DNA of 64,000 nucleotides from Devosia sp. SD17-2 (lineage in GTDB: Bacteria > Pseudomonadota > Alphaproteobacteria > Rhizobiales > Devosiaceae): positions 124,001-188,000 of the forward strand of contig NZ_CP104002.1 of the NCBI RefSeq assembly GCF_029201565.1. Reading direction: 5' to 3'. A model generated the notes under the pieces. The model worked only from the letters and a program-made list of their open reading frames with translations, had not been told where the DNA came from and did not search any database. The position numbers were made by a program, and so were the translations under genes. This document shows, piece after piece, positions 1-9,996 of the stretch (position 1 is its first letter; each line of letters opens with the position of its first letter).

Positions 1-648
1 CGACTGGTCGGAAGGATCCGACTTGCTCATCTTCTTGGTGCCGTCGCGCAGGGACATGATGCGCGTGGCGGGACCGGCGATCAGCGGCTCGGTGATCGGG
101 AAGAATTCGGGATCAAGGCCCTGCTCGGCGAGCGAGGCGGCATAGTCGTTGTTGAACTTGGCAGCGATGTCGCGCGTCAGCTCAAGGTGCTGCTTCTGGT
201 CGTCACCGACCGGCACCTGGGTGGCCTTGTAGAGGAGAATGTCCGCGGCCATCAACGATGGATAGGCCAGGAGGCCCAGGGAGACGTTTTCGCTGTTCTT
301 CCCGGCCTTGTCCTTGAACTGCGTCATGCGGTTCATCCAGCCAATGCGGGCGACGCAATTGAAGATCCAGGCCAGCTCGGCGTGCTGGACGACCTGCGAC
401 TGGTTGAAGACGATGGAGCGCTTGGGATCAACGCCAGCGGCGATGAAGGCGGCCGCGACTTCGCGCGTGGCGCGGCGCAGGGCTTCGGGCTCCTGCCACA
501 CCGTGATGGCATGCATATCGACCACGCAATAAATGGTCTCATGCGTGTCCTGCAGGGGCACGAAGCGGCGGATGGCGCCGAGGTAATTGCCCAGATGCAG
601 ATCGCCGGAAGGCTGGATGCCGGAAAAGACGCGAGGAGAAAAGGCCAT
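1..648 (-). CDS. trpS: Tryptophanyl-tRNA synthetase, N-terminal part (runs off window)
   Basis: Charges tRNA-Trp with tryptophan in the cytoplasm. The minus-strand reading frame from the ATG at 646-648 begins [20 protein letters not shown], which contains the class I signature region PSGDLHLGN. It reaches the KMSKS ATP-binding loop (about 19-33) just before the window edge. About 216 residues are visible, so the C-terminal third lies outside. Other recognisable family segments include the DMHAIT region and a [15 protein letters not shown] stretch. The gene lies just downstream of murJ on the same strand, 66 bases away. The identification is secure; only completeness is unknown. Confidence 0.95.
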   Translation of the reverse strand, partial: MAFSPRVFSGIQPSGDLHLGNYLGAIRRFVPLQDTHETIYCVVDMHAITVWQEPEALRRATREVAAAFIAAGVDPKRSIVFNQSQVVQHAELAWIFNCVARIGWMNRMTQFKDKAGKNSENVSLGLLAYPSLMAADILLYKATQVPVGDDQKQHLELTRDIAAKFNNDYAASLAEQGLDPEFFPITEPLIAGPATRIMSLRDGTKKMSKSDPSDQS

Positions 649-714
649 GGATCTTTCGAAGTGCTGAGTGCGGAACGGCAGAGTTCTATACGCTGCCGCC
701 GCGATTGGGAACCA

Positions 715-2277
715 TCAGCGACGCCGGCGGAAGCGGGCGAGCAGCCCACCAAGACGCTGGGTGCCGCTGAAATGAATGAGGGTGAAGTAGAGCACGATGC
801 CGTAGGCGACGAGCGAAAAGAGCACGACTGCCTGCCGCCAGAGCGGCATGCCGGAGGCGAGATGGGCGGCGCCGCGCTCGGCCAGGAAATAAAGGCTGAG
901 ACCCATGAGCGCGCTGATGGCGATGATCATGGTCTGGCCCCACCATTGGCTGCGGGGGACGGCGAAATGGCCGCGGAGGGCCAGCGCCACCGCCAGCATG
1001 AGGACATTGACCCAGGCCGAGGCGGCCGTGGCCAGAGCAATGCCGACATGGAAGAGGGTGGGGAAGAGCCAGAGCGAAATGGCGATGTTTACCGCAACGC
1101 TGATGGCAGCAAAGATGGTGGGGGTGACCGTATCCTCGCGGGCGAAAAAGCCCGGCTGGAGGACGCGAATAAGAACATAGGCGGGCAGGCCCGCGGCAAA
1201 GGCGACGAGGGCCTCGGCGGTGCGGGTGGTGGCGAAGGCATCGAAGGCGCCGCGTTCGAACAGCACCCGGACGATAGGCTCGGCGAGGCCCATCAGCGCG
1301 GCGGCGGCGGGAACGGTGAGCAGCATGGAGAGGAAGAGGGATTGTTCCTGGCTCCGCTTGGCCTCGACATCGCGGCCGCCCTTGAGGTGGCGGCTCAACT
1401 CGGGCAGCAGCACCGTGCCGATGGCAATGCCGATAATGCCGAGGGGCAATTGGTAGAGGCGGTCGGCATAGGCGAGGATGGAGATGGTGTCATCGGCGCC
1501 CGAGGCGATGATGGTGCCGACGAAAATGTTGATCTGGGTAATGCCGCCGGTGAGGATCGCCGGGATGGCCAGCACCCAGAAGCGCCGCACTTCTGGATCG
1601 AGCCGGGGGCGACGAAAATCGGGGCGGAAACCGGCCCGCTCGATGGCGGCCCAGACCAGCGCCAATTGGGCAATGCCGCCGCCCATAGTGGCCAGCGCCA
1701 CCCAGATAGTCGCGTCTTCGGGCGACTGCACCCAGAAAGTGGCGAGCGGCACCAGCATGGCGATGTTGACGATGTTGAGCAGGACCGGCGCAAAGGCGGC
1801 GGCGAAGAATTTTCCGAGCGAATTGAGGATCGCGCCATAGGCCGCCATCAGCGACATGCAGGCGAGATAGGGGAACATGATCCGGGTGAGGAGGACCGTG
1901 AGGTCGAACTTTTCCTTGTCGTCGACGAAGCCGGGGACAAAGGCCACCATGATCTGGGGCATGAAGATTTCGACGACGATGGTCACGACGAGGAGCATGG
2001 CGACGAGCCAGCTCATGATGCGGGCGGCCAGCTCGCGCGCGCCGTCATCGCCCTGCTGCTCGAGCGCGCCAGAGAACATGGGCACGAAGGCGGTGTTGAA
2101 CGCGCCCTCGGCGAAAAGGCGCCGGAAGAGATTGGGGAAGCGGAAGGCGGCGTTGAAGGCGTCGGCCACCGGGCCCACCCCGAGCACGGCGGCCATCAGC
2201 GCATCGCGGACAAAACCGGCAAGGCGGGAGACAATGGTCCAGCTGCCGACCGAGACGAAGTTTTTGAGAAGACTCAT
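715..2277 (-). CDS. murJ: Lipid II flippase MurJ (MviN)
   Basis: Integral inner-membrane protein of the MOP superfamily that flips lipid II to the periplasm for peptidoglycan synthesis. It is 520 residues long, the usual family length, with about 14 hydrophobic segments. The N-terminal family signature SRLAGFVRDA is at residues 17-26, followed by the GPVADAFNAAFRFPNLFRRL segment that supplies the conserved charged residues of the central cavity. The ATG at 2275-2277 directly precedes MSLLKNFVSVGSW, the canonical MurJ start. Between it and glnD is a 246-base gap filled with palindromic repeats. In alphaproteobacteria murJ often sits beside glnD, mutS and trpS, as here. Confidence 0.96.
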   Translation of the reverse strand: MSLLKNFVSVGSWTIVSRLAGFVRDALMAAVLGVGPVADAFNAAFRFPNLFRRLFAEGAFNTAFVPMFSGALEQQGDDGARELAARIMSWLVAMLLVVTIVVEIFMPQIMVAFVPGFVDDKEKFDLTVLLTRIMFPYLACMSLMAAYGAILNSLGKFFAAAFAPVLLNIVNIAMLVPLATFWVQSPEDATIWVALATMGGGIAQLALVWAAIERAGFRPDFRRPRLDPEVRRFWVLAIPAILTGGITQINIFVGTIIASGADDTISILAYADRLYQLPLGIIGIAIGTVLLPELSRHLKGGRDVEAKRSQEQSLFLSMLLTVPAAAALMGLAEPIVRVLFERGAFDAFATTRTAEALVAFAAGLPAYVLIRVLQPGFFAREDTVTPTIFAAISVAVNIAISLWLFPTLFHVGIALATAASAWVNVLMLAVALALRGHFAVPRSQWWGQTMIIAISALMGLSLYFLAERGAAHLASGMPLWRQAVVLFSLVAYGIVLYFTLIHFSGTQRLGGLLARFRRRR

Positions 2278-2310
2278 GGGTGGGCGCGGCTGGTTTTGGG
2301 AGAGGAGAGA

Positions 2311-2511
2311 CCCCCACCCTCAATCCCTCCCCACGAGGGGGAGGGAGGCAGGGCGGTGTTGGTGGAGGGTTTGGTGTGCAGTGGCAACAAGGGAGCACCC
2401 CCACCTAGCCTCCCCCAGGAGGAGGGGGAGGGACGGATCGGGGATGGGGAGAGGATGGTGGTCAGCCACTGATGGGCTCCTCCCCCTATCAGGGGGAGGG
2501 TGGGTGGGGGT
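2311..2511. repeat. Family-A palindromic repeats (three units) between murJ and glnD
   Basis: Three G/C-rich palindromic units lie at about 2311-2347, 2395-2434 and 2478-2511. Each pairs a CCTCCCCC-type arm with a GGGGGAGG-type arm over a short loop. The second and third units are in opposite orientation, the arrangement seen at several other loci in this window. No coding potential is apparent, so the murJ-glnD gap holds only these repeats. Confidence 0.8.
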
Positions 2512-2523
2512 AATGCCCACGAC

Positions 2524-5325
2524 CTAGCCATTGGCGGCTTTCTTGTCTTCGGTGGGGTTTTCGAACACTGCGAGCAGGGCGTCGTGGATCTTCTTCTGCC
2601 GCTGTTTCACGTGAATCTTCTGGCCTGTGAGGTCGGTAACGTAGAAAACGTCGACTGCCTTTTCGCCATAGGTGCCGATATGGGCGGAGCCGATGGTGAG
2701 GTTGAGGTCGGAGATTTCACGGGTGAGCGCGTAGAGGAGGCCGATGCGGTCGAGGCCGGACACCTCGATGACGGTGAACTTTTCCGAGATGGCGTTGGAG
2801 ACCGAGACCTGCGCGGGCAGGGCGAAGGGTTTGAGGCGCTTGTTGTGGCGGCTCTGCTTGCCCGTGTCGATGAGGACGGTGCGCTTGCCCTGGAGCAGTT
2901 GCTTGACCGTATCGATGATGCGGGTGGCGCGGACTTTTTCGTCCTCGTCGGAGGTGAAGCTGCGGCGGAGGCGGAAAGTGTCGATGGCGCGGCCGTCGCG
3001 GGTGGAAAAAATCTGCGCGCCGATGATGGAGGCATCCTGCATGGTGCAGGCGCCGGCGATGAGGGAAAGCAGGCGCGGGTGGTCGGGCGTATAGAAGCTG
3101 ACCTCGGTAATGCCTTCAAACGCCTTGACGCGGATGGAGCCGGCAAAGGGCTGGTCGGCATCGTCGGCGTGGCGGATCATGCGGGCGTGTTCAAGCTGCA
3201 GTTCGGGCTCGGCGCGCAGCCAGTAATGGTCGTAGTGGCGCGCGAGATAGGTTTCCACCGCTTCGGCGGGCCATTTTTCGAGGGCGGCGGCGAGGGTCTG
3301 GCGGGCGGCGTGGACGCGGTCGAAATGGCTGACCTGGCTATGGCCGCCCGAGAGCAGGGGCTCGGTGGCGTAGTAAAGGGCGCGCAGGAGCGAGCCCTTC
3401 CATCCGGTCCAGGTGCCGGGGCCGACGGCGCGGATATCGCAGGCGGTGAGGATCATCAAAAGCGCCAGGCGCTGCGGAGACTGGACGATATCGGCAAAGG
3501 CTTTTGCCGTTTCCGGATCCTGGATGTCGCGGGCCTGAGCGATCTCGCTCATCAGCAAATGATATTCGATGAGCCAGGCGACGGTGTCGGTTTCAGCCGG
3601 CGTCAGGCCGAGACGGGGACAGAATTTGCGGGCGATGCGGGCGCCGGCGGTCGAGTGATCCTCGGGGCGGCCCTTGGCAATGTCATGGAGGAAGAGCGCG
3701 ACATAGAGCAGGCGCGTGTCGTTGAGCTGGGGCAGCAGCTCATGGGTCAGCGGCAGTTCATCGCGCAGACCGCCATTGGCGATATCGGCCATGCAGCCGA
3801 CCGAGCGGATGAGATGCTCGTCCACCGTATAGTGGTGGTACATGTTGAACTGCATCAGGGCGACGATCTTGCCGAAATCGAGCACGAACTTGCCCAGCAC
3901 GCCGCTCTCATTCATCTGCCGGAGCATGCGCTCGACATAGAGCGGGCTGGTCAGAATGGTGAGGAAATAGCCATTGGCCTTGGCGTCGTTGCGCAGGCGA
4001 TTGTCGATCAGGTGCAGCGAATGGCGGATGTGCTTGATGGCGTCGGGGTGGAAGAGCAGCTCTTCGCGACCGGCGACCATGAACATCTTGATCAGGTTGA
4101 CCGGGTCTTTCTCGAAAACATCGGCGGCGGCGATATTGAGTCGGCCGGTGTCGAGGATGAAATCCGGCTCGCCCTTGATCTTGTTCTTGCCCGAGCGGAA
4201 CGGCGCGAGCACACGGCCGACGAGATCGAGATCCTTGGCGTGGTTGAACTCGAGGCTTGCGCAGATGATGCGGGTGAGGTCACCGACATCCTTGGCGACG
4301 AGGAAATAGCGCTTCATGAAGCGCTCGACCCCGAGCATGCCGAGGCGCTCGGCATAGCCCATGCGGCGGGCGAGATCGGGCTGGACGTCGAAGGTCAGCT
4401 TTTCCTCGGCGCGGGCGGTGACGTAATGGAGGTGGCAGCGCACTGCCCAGAGGAAATCCTCGGCGCGGGAGAAGAGGCGATATTCGGCGGCGGTGAGGAC
4501 ACCCTTGCCGACCAGCTCCTGGCTGGTCTTGACCTGGTAAAAATACTTGCCGATCCAGAAGAGGGTATTGAGGTCGCGCAGGCCTCCCTTGCCGTCCTTG
4601 ATATTGGGCTCGACCACGTAGCGGGTATTGCCCATCTGCTTGTGGCGCTCGTCGCGCTCGGCCATTTTGGCGGCAATGAATTCCGGGCCCGTCTTGGGCA
4701 TGATCTCGGTTTCAAAGCGGGTGACGAGCTGATCGAAGAGGTTCTTGTCGCCGGTGAGGAAACGGGCTTCCAGCGTGGCGGTGCGCACGGTCATGTCGGC
4801 GCGCGCCATGCGGATGCACTCATCGACAGAGCGGACGGCGTGGCCGACCTTCTGGCCGAGGTCCCAGAGCATATAGAGGATATATTCGGTGACCTGCTCG
4901 CCCCAGGGGGTCTGCTTGTAGGGCAGGATGAAGAGGAGGTCGATGTCCGAACCCGGCGCCAGCGTGCCGCGGCCATAGCCGCCCACGGCCGAGAGCGCGA
5001 TGGCCTCCGCGCCGGAAGGGTTGTCGACCGGATAGACGCGCGTCGTGGCAAACAGATAGACGGCGCGAATAATCTCGTCCTGGGCGGCGGAGAGATTTTG
5101 CGCGCAGCGCGTGCCCTTGCTGGTGGCGATCAGTTCGGCCTCGGCGCCAACGCGGGCCTCGGCGAGGGTCTGGCGCATATGGGCCAGCACCAGGGCGCGG
5201 GCCGCCGGCGATTTGGCAGGCTGGTCGGCCACAAGGGCATCGAGTTCGGCAAGAAGGGCCGAGGCGCTCCTGAGCGCGAATTGGGCTTTTCGCGGCTTGG
5301 CCTCAGCGTCGGCGAGCATCATCAC
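2524..5325 (-). CDS. glnD: Bifunctional PII uridylyltransferase / uridylyl-removing enzyme
   Basis: Nitrogen sensor that uridylylates PII proteins when glutamine is low and deuridylylates them when it is high. It has 933 residues. The nucleotidyltransferase motif is visible as GGYGRG (115-120) followed by GSDID (125-129). A GlnD-type helical region follows, then an HD hydrolase motif FLHDIAKGRPEDHS in the middle. Two ACT-type regions lie in the C-terminal third (near TEVSFYTPDHPRLLSLIAG and TVIEVSGLDRIGLLYALTRE). The start at 5325 overlaps the 3' end of mutS by 23 bases. A parS-like 14-mer lies inside the last part of the gene. Confidence 0.97.
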   Translation of the reverse strand: MMMLADAEAKPRKAQFALRSASALLAELDALVADQPAKSPAARALVLAHMRQTLAEARVGAEAELIATSKGTRCAQNLSAAQDEIIRAVYLFATTRVYPVDNPSGAEAIALSAVGGYGRGTLAPGSDIDLLFILPYKQTPWGEQVTEYILYMLWDLGQKVGHAVRSVDECIRMARADMTVRTATLEARFLTGDKNLFDQLVTRFETEIMPKTGPEFIAAKMAERDERHKQMGNTRYVVEPNIKDGKGGLRDLNTLFWIGKYFYQVKTSQELVGKGVLTAAEYRLFSRAEDFLWAVRCHLHYVTARAEEKLTFDVQPDLARRMGYAERLGMLGVERFMKRYFLVAKDVGDLTRIICASLEFNHAKDLDLVGRVLAPFRSGKNKIKGEPDFILDTGRLNIAAADVFEKDPVNLIKMFMVAGREELLFHPDAIKHIRHSLHLIDNRLRNDAKANGYFLTILTSPLYVERMLRQMNESGVLGKFVLDFGKIVALMQFNMYHHYTVDEHLIRSVGCMADIANGGLRDELPLTHELLPQLNDTRLLYVALFLHDIAKGRPEDHSTAGARIARKFCPRLGLTPAETDTVAWLIEYHLLMSEIAQARDIQDPETAKAFADIVQSPQRLALLMILTACDIRAVGPGTWTGWKGSLLRALYYATEPLLSGGHSQVSHFDRVHAARQTLAAALEKWPAEAVETYLARHYDHYWLRAEPELQLEHARMIRHADDADQPFAGSIRVKAFEGITEVSFYTPDHPRLLSLIAGACTMQDASIIGAQIFSTRDGRAIDTFRLRRSFTSDEDEKVRATRIIDTVKQLLQGKRTVLIDTGKQSRHNKRLKPFALPAQVSVSNAISEKFTVIEVSGLDRIGLLYALTREISDLNLTIGSAHIGTYGEKAVDVFYVTDLTGQKIHVKQRQKKIHDALLAVFENPTEDKKAANG
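2603..2618 (-). promoter_or_regulatory. parS-like 14-mer (site 1 of 7), inside glnD
   Basis: The minus strand reads AGATTCACGTGAAACA. The core GATTCACGTGRAAC recurs seven times in this window. It differs from the canonical ParB site TGTTTCACGTGAAACA at two of 16 positions. This copy lies within the glnD coding sequence, as parS sites often do. The function is inferred. Confidence 0.55.
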
Positions 5326-8017
5326 GGATTTTCTTCAACTCGTAGAGCGTATCGATGGCTTGCTTGGGGGTCATTTCGTCTGGGCGAATGGCGTCGAGCG
5401 CCTCGAGCACAGGGTCCTTGCTGGCGACAGCCGGGGCAGGCTGGTGGGCAAAGAGCGGTAGATCATCTAGCACGCTCGCCTTCTGGCTGGAAGAGGCGGT
5501 GCCGGCCGAACGCTGCTCGAGGACATCAAGAACCTGTTTGGCACGGGCGATGACCGGCTCGGGCAGGCCGGCGAGGCGCGCCACCTGAATGCCATAGGAG
5601 CGATCGGCAGCGCCGGGCCCGACTTCGTGGAGGAAGACGACCTCGCCCTCCCACTCGCGCACCTTCATGGTGACATTGGCGACGCGGGTGAGGGTTTTGG
5701 CCAGCGAGGTCAGTTCGTGAAAATGCGTCGCAAAGAGCGCCCGGCAACCGGTGGTTTCGTGCAGCGCTTCGACCGCCGCCCAGGCGATGGAGAGGCCGTC
5801 AAACGTGGCGGTGCCCCGGCCGATCTCGTCGAGCACGACCAGGCTGCGGCGGGTGGCGCGATTGAGAATGGCAGCGGTTTCGACCATTTCGACCATGAAG
5901 GTCGAGCGCCCATGGGCGATGTCGTCGGAAGCGCCGACGCGGGAAAAGAGACGGTCCACCACCCCTATATGGGCACTATCGGCGGGAACGAAAGAGCCCA
6001 TCTGCGCGAGGATAGCAATGAGGGCGTTCTGGCGGAGGAAGGTGGATTTACCGCCCATGTTGGGGCCGGTGACCAGCCAGAGCTTTCCGCCGCCGATATC
6101 GTCGGCGCCCGAGAGATCAGCGTCATTGGCGACGAAGGCATGGCCCTCGGCCTTGACCATGGTTTCGACCACCGGGTGACGGCCGCCAAGAATGGCGAAG
6201 GCGAGGCTGTCATCGACCTGGGGGCGGCAATAGCCGCGCGTGGCGGCGATTTCGGCCAGGGATGCGGTGACGTCGAGCTCGGCGAGGCTGTCGGCGAGAT
6301 GCTGTAGCCGCACGGTCTCGATGAGTGCGGCTTCGCGCAGCTGGGCGAAAATGGTGTGCTCGATTTCGAGCGCGGCATCCTGGGCCCGGGCAATGCGCCC
6401 TTCGAGCTCGGCCAGTTCGGTGGTGGTGAAGCGCATCGCGTTGGCCAGCGTCTGGCGATGGATGAAAATCTCGCGATGCGGCGCTTCGAGCAGTTTCTGG
6501 CCGTGGCTGGCGGGGACTTCGACGAAGAAGCCGAGGACGCCATTGTGCTTGATTTTTAGCGACCGCACATCGGTTTCGTCCATCAACCGGGCCTGGAGCG
6601 CGGCGACGACGGCGCGGGTTTCCGAGCCGAGCGCGCGCTCTTCATCGAGTTTTGCGTTGTAGCCGGCGCGGACGAAACCGCCGTCGCGAGTGAGGAGCGG
6701 CAGATCATCGGCTAGCGCGAGGGCAAATTCACTGGTGAGGGGGCGCGGAGCGGCGGCGAGCGTTTGGGCAAGGCCGGACAGCACGGCGGGCAGATCGGAG
6801 ACTTGTGCGAGTTTTTCGCCCAGCGCCAAGGCCACCCCCACCGCCTTGCCGATCGCGGCGAGATCGCGCGGACCGCCGCGCTCGAGCGCAAGGCGGGAAA
6901 GGGCGCGGGCGAGATCGGGCACGGATTTGAGTTCGGTGCGCAACTTTGCGCGCAGGATCGTGTCGTCGACGAGGCGGGACACCGCATCGAGCCGCGCATT
7001 GATGGCGGCGGCATCGCGCAGCGGCGCGGCAAGACGATTGGCGAGAAGACGCGCGCCGGGGGCGGTGACCGTCAGGTCTATGGCGTGGCGCAGCGAGTTT
7101 TTGGACTGGCCGCGCTGGGTCTGGAGGATTTCAAGGCTTTGGCGCGTCGCCGCATCGATGGCTATGACGGCATCGGCGGCATCGAGGAGGGGCGGGCGGA
7201 GCGGGGCGGGGCGGCCCTTTTGGCTCTGATCGACATAGGCGAGGAGCGCGCCAAGCGCTGCCCGACCGGCGCGGGAAAGGGCGGAAGGATCAAACACATC
7301 AGCGGCGAAGGCGCGCCTGATATGGTCGAGCGCCAGTTCGCTATCGGCGGCTTCGGGCGGGGCAATCGATGCAATCTCGGCCCAGGAGGGCGCAAAGAGA
7401 TGCCGCTCGATAAGGGTTTCGCGCGTGCGCTCGGTGAGGAGCAACTCAGCCGGGGCGATGCGGGCGAGTTCATCGGAGAGGCGATCAGCGGAGAGATCGG
7501 CGACGAAGGTTTCGCCGGTGGAAATATCGGCCCAGGCGAGGGCGAAGTCGGTATCGCCATGGCGCACCATGGAGAGGGCGGCCAGATAATTGGCGCTCCG
7601 GGCGTCGAGATGATCGTCCTCGGTCAATGTGCCGGGGGTGACGAGGCGGACGACATCGCGGCGCACGACGGATTTGCTGCCGCGCTTCTTGGCTTCGGCG
7701 GGGTCTTCCATCTGCTCGCAGACGGCGACGCGATGGCCGAGGCGAATGAGCTTGTTGAGATAATCATTGGCCGCGTGGATGGGCACGCCGCACATGGAAA
7801 TATCTTCGCCCAAATGCTTGCCGCGCTTGGTGAGCACAATGCCGAGGGCGGCGCTGGCGATTTCGGCATCCTCGAAGAAGAGCTCGTAGAAATCGCCCAT
7901 GCGGTAGAACAGGAGATAACCGGGGTTGACCGCCTTGATCTCGAAAAACTGCGCCATCATCGGCGTCAGCGCCGCAGGCGCGGGGCTGGAGGCGGCCTCC
8001 AAAGGGGTCTGATCCAT
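5303..8017 (-). CDS. mutS: DNA mismatch repair protein MutS
   Basis: Mismatch-recognition ATPase. It has 904 residues, typical for the family. Near the N terminus, MMAQFFEIKAVNPGYLLFYRMGDFYELF includes the F-x-E-like mismatch-wedge region. Further on are the connector and lever domains, and the C-terminal ABC-type ATPase has Walker A in TGPNMGGKSTFLRQ and Walker B in LVVLDEIGRGTATFDG. The family signature around the THFHEL histidine is also present. It is followed by glnD with a 23-base overlap, so the two are probably co-transcribed. The ATG at 8015-8017 gives MDQTPLEAASS, and no better upstream start is seen. Confidence 0.97.
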   Translation of the reverse strand: MDQTPLEAASSPAPAALTPMMAQFFEIKAVNPGYLLFYRMGDFYELFFEDAEIASAALGIVLTKRGKHLGEDISMCGVPIHAANDYLNKLIRLGHRVAVCEQMEDPAEAKKRGSKSVVRRDVVRLVTPGTLTEDDHLDARSANYLAALSMVRHGDTDFALAWADISTGETFVADLSADRLSDELARIAPAELLLTERTRETLIERHLFAPSWAEIASIAPPEAADSELALDHIRRAFAADVFDPSALSRAGRAALGALLAYVDQSQKGRPAPLRPPLLDAADAVIAIDAATRQSLEILQTQRGQSKNSLRHAIDLTVTAPGARLLANRLAAPLRDAAAINARLDAVSRLVDDTILRAKLRTELKSVPDLARALSRLALERGGPRDLAAIGKAVGVALALGEKLAQVSDLPAVLSGLAQTLAAAPRPLTSEFALALADDLPLLTRDGGFVRAGYNAKLDEERALGSETRAVVAALQARLMDETDVRSLKIKHNGVLGFFVEVPASHGQKLLEAPHREIFIHRQTLANAMRFTTTELAELEGRIARAQDAALEIEHTIFAQLREAALIETVRLQHLADSLAELDVTASLAEIAATRGYCRPQVDDSLAFAILGGRHPVVETMVKAEGHAFVANDADLSGADDIGGGKLWLVTGPNMGGKSTFLRQNALIAILAQMGSFVPADSAHIGVVDRLFSRVGASDDIAHGRSTFMVEMVETAAILNRATRRSLVVLDEIGRGTATFDGLSIAWAAVEALHETTGCRALFATHFHELTSLAKTLTRVANVTMKVREWEGEVVFLHEVGPGAADRSYGIQVARLAGLPEPVIARAKQVLDVLEQRSAGTASSSQKASVLDDLPLFAHQPAPAVASKDPVLEALDAIRPDEMTPKQAIDTLYELKKIRDDARRR

Positions 8018-8030
8018 GTGCTCGGGCGGT

Positions 8031-8054
8031 TCGGGGCTAAAAAAGAAGCCCCGA
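8031..8054. other. Hairpin between DUF2189 gene and mutS
   Basis: TCGGGGCT (8031-8038) pairs perfectly with AGCCCCGA (8047-8054) around an A-rich loop. On the minus strand the loop is U-rich and the hairpin lies 14 bases upstream of the mutS start. It could be a weak terminator for the upstream membrane-protein gene or part of the mutS leader. Confidence 0.4.
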
Positions 8055-8117
8055 CCCTAAGGCCAACGCGTTAAAAATCCAACCGGTCGCGTGGACAGCG
8101 GAATGCGGCGTTTTGCA

Positions 8118-8942
8118 TCAAGCCGTCGGGGCTTGGCGAATATGGGAGGCCGGTTCGACCAAGAGGCGATAGAGATGCCAGGTGGCGTGGCCGAGGATGG
8201 GCAGGACCACCGCAAGGCCGACAAACAGCAGCAGCGAGCCGACAAAGACGGACAGCCCGACGATCAGCCCCCAGGCGAGCATGGGGATCGGGTTGCGCAG
8301 CACAGCGCGAATGGAGGTTTCCACCGCCACATAGGCGCCGACATCGCGATCGAGCAGGAGTGGGAAGGCGATGACCGTGGTGCAGAGCACGATGAGCGCA
8401 TAGACGCCGCCGAGCAGGGAGCCGCCGAGAAGGAGGGTCATGCCGCCGGGTTCGTTGAAGATCTGGGCGAGAAGGCCATTGAAGGTGTTGGGCGGGGAGG
8501 AGCCGAAGAGGTTTTCGTAGAGCGCCTGGGCGCTGGTGAGCCAGAGGGTGAAGAGCACGAGCAGCATGATACCGAGCGCGATGATCGAGCCGATGGCGGG
8601 GGAGCGCAGCACGTTCATCGCCTCCCCCCAGGTGGTTTCGAGACCCTTTTCGCGGCGGCGCGAGACTTCATAAAGCGGCAGGGCGGCGATGGGGCCGACA
8701 AGGGCGAAGCCGCCGATCAGCGGATAAAGCAGGGACCAAGTGTAGTAGCCGTTCATCCACATGGCGAGGACGATGCCGACAATGGGGTAGATGAGGACCA
8801 GCAGCACATAATGGCTGGGCTTTTCCCAGAAATCGGCAGCGCCCCGGCGCAACGCGGTGAACAGATCGGCGATACTTATGGTGCGGATGATGGGCATGTC
8901 CAGCTTGTCGCCGGAGCCGCTCATGACATGCAGATTGGCCAT
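8118..8942 (-). CDS. DUF2189 family integral membrane protein
   Basis: 274 residues with about six hydrophobic segments. It has the DUF2189 pattern: a short soluble start, an early R-x-I-x-x-x-D-L segment (VRTISIADLFTALRRGAADF), a conserved W-E-K-P-S-H-Y segment leading into the first helices, and repeated hydrophobic hairpins after GPIAALPLYEVSRRREKG. Such proteins are widespread in alphaproteobacteria and have no established function. Some are suspected to be linked to respiratory membranes, which is only a suggestion. The 250-base gap upstream (8943-9193) shows no gene. It contains one small dyad CAGTTGTAACTG at 9109-9120. Confidence 0.85.
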   Translation of the reverse strand: MANLHVMSGSGDKLDMPIIRTISIADLFTALRRGAADFWEKPSHYVLLVLIYPIVGIVLAMWMNGYYTWSLLYPLIGGFALVGPIAALPLYEVSRRREKGLETTWGEAMNVLRSPAIGSIIALGIMLLVLFTLWLTSAQALYENLFGSSPPNTFNGLLAQIFNEPGGMTLLLGGSLLGGVYALIVLCTTVIAFPLLLDRDVGAYVAVETSIRAVLRNPIPMLAWGLIVGLSVFVGSLLLFVGLAVVLPILGHATWHLYRLLVEPASHIRQAPTA

Positions 8943-9193
8943 AGTCGTTTCCCTCCAGAAGCGGAGGTCGCTGACCCTGGCAGGCGCTCCCCAAACATGC
9001 GCGTTACGCAGAACCTGCGACCGCTAACAGGGGATCAGTGTAGTTGGGGTTTTTGGGGGTGTCTTGGGGGTTCAGGGAGATGTGATCGGGGGGAGGGTGG
9101 TGACGGCACAGTTGTAACTGCACCGATTCGTGGAGCTGCCATTCGCGAGCGGCAGAGGGACGCCGGATAACACGGCGCCCCAAAGCTGGCGGT

Positions 9194-9934
9194 CTACACC
9201 GCGTTCGCTTGTCGGTTCGCAGCGATGATTTTCTCGTGGGTGGGGTTTGCACCCAGTTTGGCGAACATTTCAGGGAGACGGTCGCGCTTGACAATAGCGG
9301 CGCCTATTTGTGCGGCAGCCAGCGCATCCCGTGTCTCTGCAGCATTCCAGTCGCAACAATAAACCGGAGTGGATGGCTGCTGACGCCAGCTCTCCTCAAG
9401 AGTGCCGGCGTCTACAGCGTCAAAACCAACCTCTTCGACAATTTCCATTGCGATGCGCTTATGCGCTGCGTCATCGCCAGCGACGGCAATTGCCAGTCGA
9501 TCGGGCGCACCCGGGGAGCGGCCGAGCTCAGCAAGCGAGTAAGCCAGGATGTTGTTGAAAGCCTTGATGACTGGCCGGCCAAGCTGCTGGGAAACCCAAA
9601 CGCTCTCAACCATCCCGGCGTCGATCTCGGGAATTCGGGGATCACGCATGTCCGGGTAGTAATTGCCCGTGTCGATGACGGGAATTGTCGATGGCACGCT
9701 GTCGATGACCGTCTTTATCTTGGAGATTGCGGGGAACGGGATCGAGAGGATCACCACATCCGCCCCGTCGACTGCACCCTGGGCGTCTGCAGGCGTGGCG
9801 CCAATCTCTCCGGCGAAATCTTTCACAGCAACTGCGCCCTTGGAGTTGGCAACGAGCACTTCGTGTCCGTTCGCAGCGAGCTTACGGGCAAGCGTGCTGC
9901 CGATGTGGCCTATGCCGATGATGCCGATCTTCAT
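9194..9934 (-). CDS. NAD(P)-binding oxidoreductase of the F420-dependent NADP reductase-like family
   Basis: 246 residues with an N-terminal Rossmann motif GIIGIGHIGSTLARKL and the NADP-type loop VLVANSKG. These place it in the NADPH-dependent F420 reductase-like / 6-phosphogluconate-dehydrogenase-like group (COG2085), often annotated simply as NAD(P)-binding. The substrate cannot be read from the sequence. The ATG at 9932-9934 is chosen because the Rossmann fold starts three residues later. The open frame extends upstream to 10078, but that extension crosses an inverted repeat and reads like non-coding DNA. The closely spaced upstream palindrome suggests a local regulator, not encoded nearby. 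Confidence 0.8.
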   Translation of the reverse strand: MKIGIIGIGHIGSTLARKLAANGHEVLVANSKGAVAVKDFAGEIGATPADAQGAVDGADVVILSIPFPAISKIKTVIDSVPSTIPVIDTGNYYPDMRDPRIPEIDAGMVESVWVSQQLGRPVIKAFNNILAYSLAELGRSPGAPDRLAIAVAGDDAAHKRIAMEIVEEVGFDAVDAGTLEESWRQQPSTPVYCCDWNAAETRDALAAAQIGAAIVKRDRLPEMFAKLGANPTHEKIIAANRQANAV

Positions 9935-9996
9935 GCGCCTGATCCTAATTGGTTGCGTGCTGCCTGAAGTGGGAATAGGTGACGGATTTGGCAAGA

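Noticed and set aside
187..2472. 761-codon plus-strand open frame over trpS and murJ
   Set aside because: Antisense to two secure genes; long antisense frames are expected in high-GC DNA, and the composition is repetitive Gly/Asp/Glu/His.
2500..5553. 1017-codon plus-strand frame antisense to glnD
   Set aside because: Mirror of glnD codon periodicity, with no recognisable domain.
6764..8074. 436-codon plus-strand frame over mutS
   Set aside because: Shadow of mutS, with no family features.
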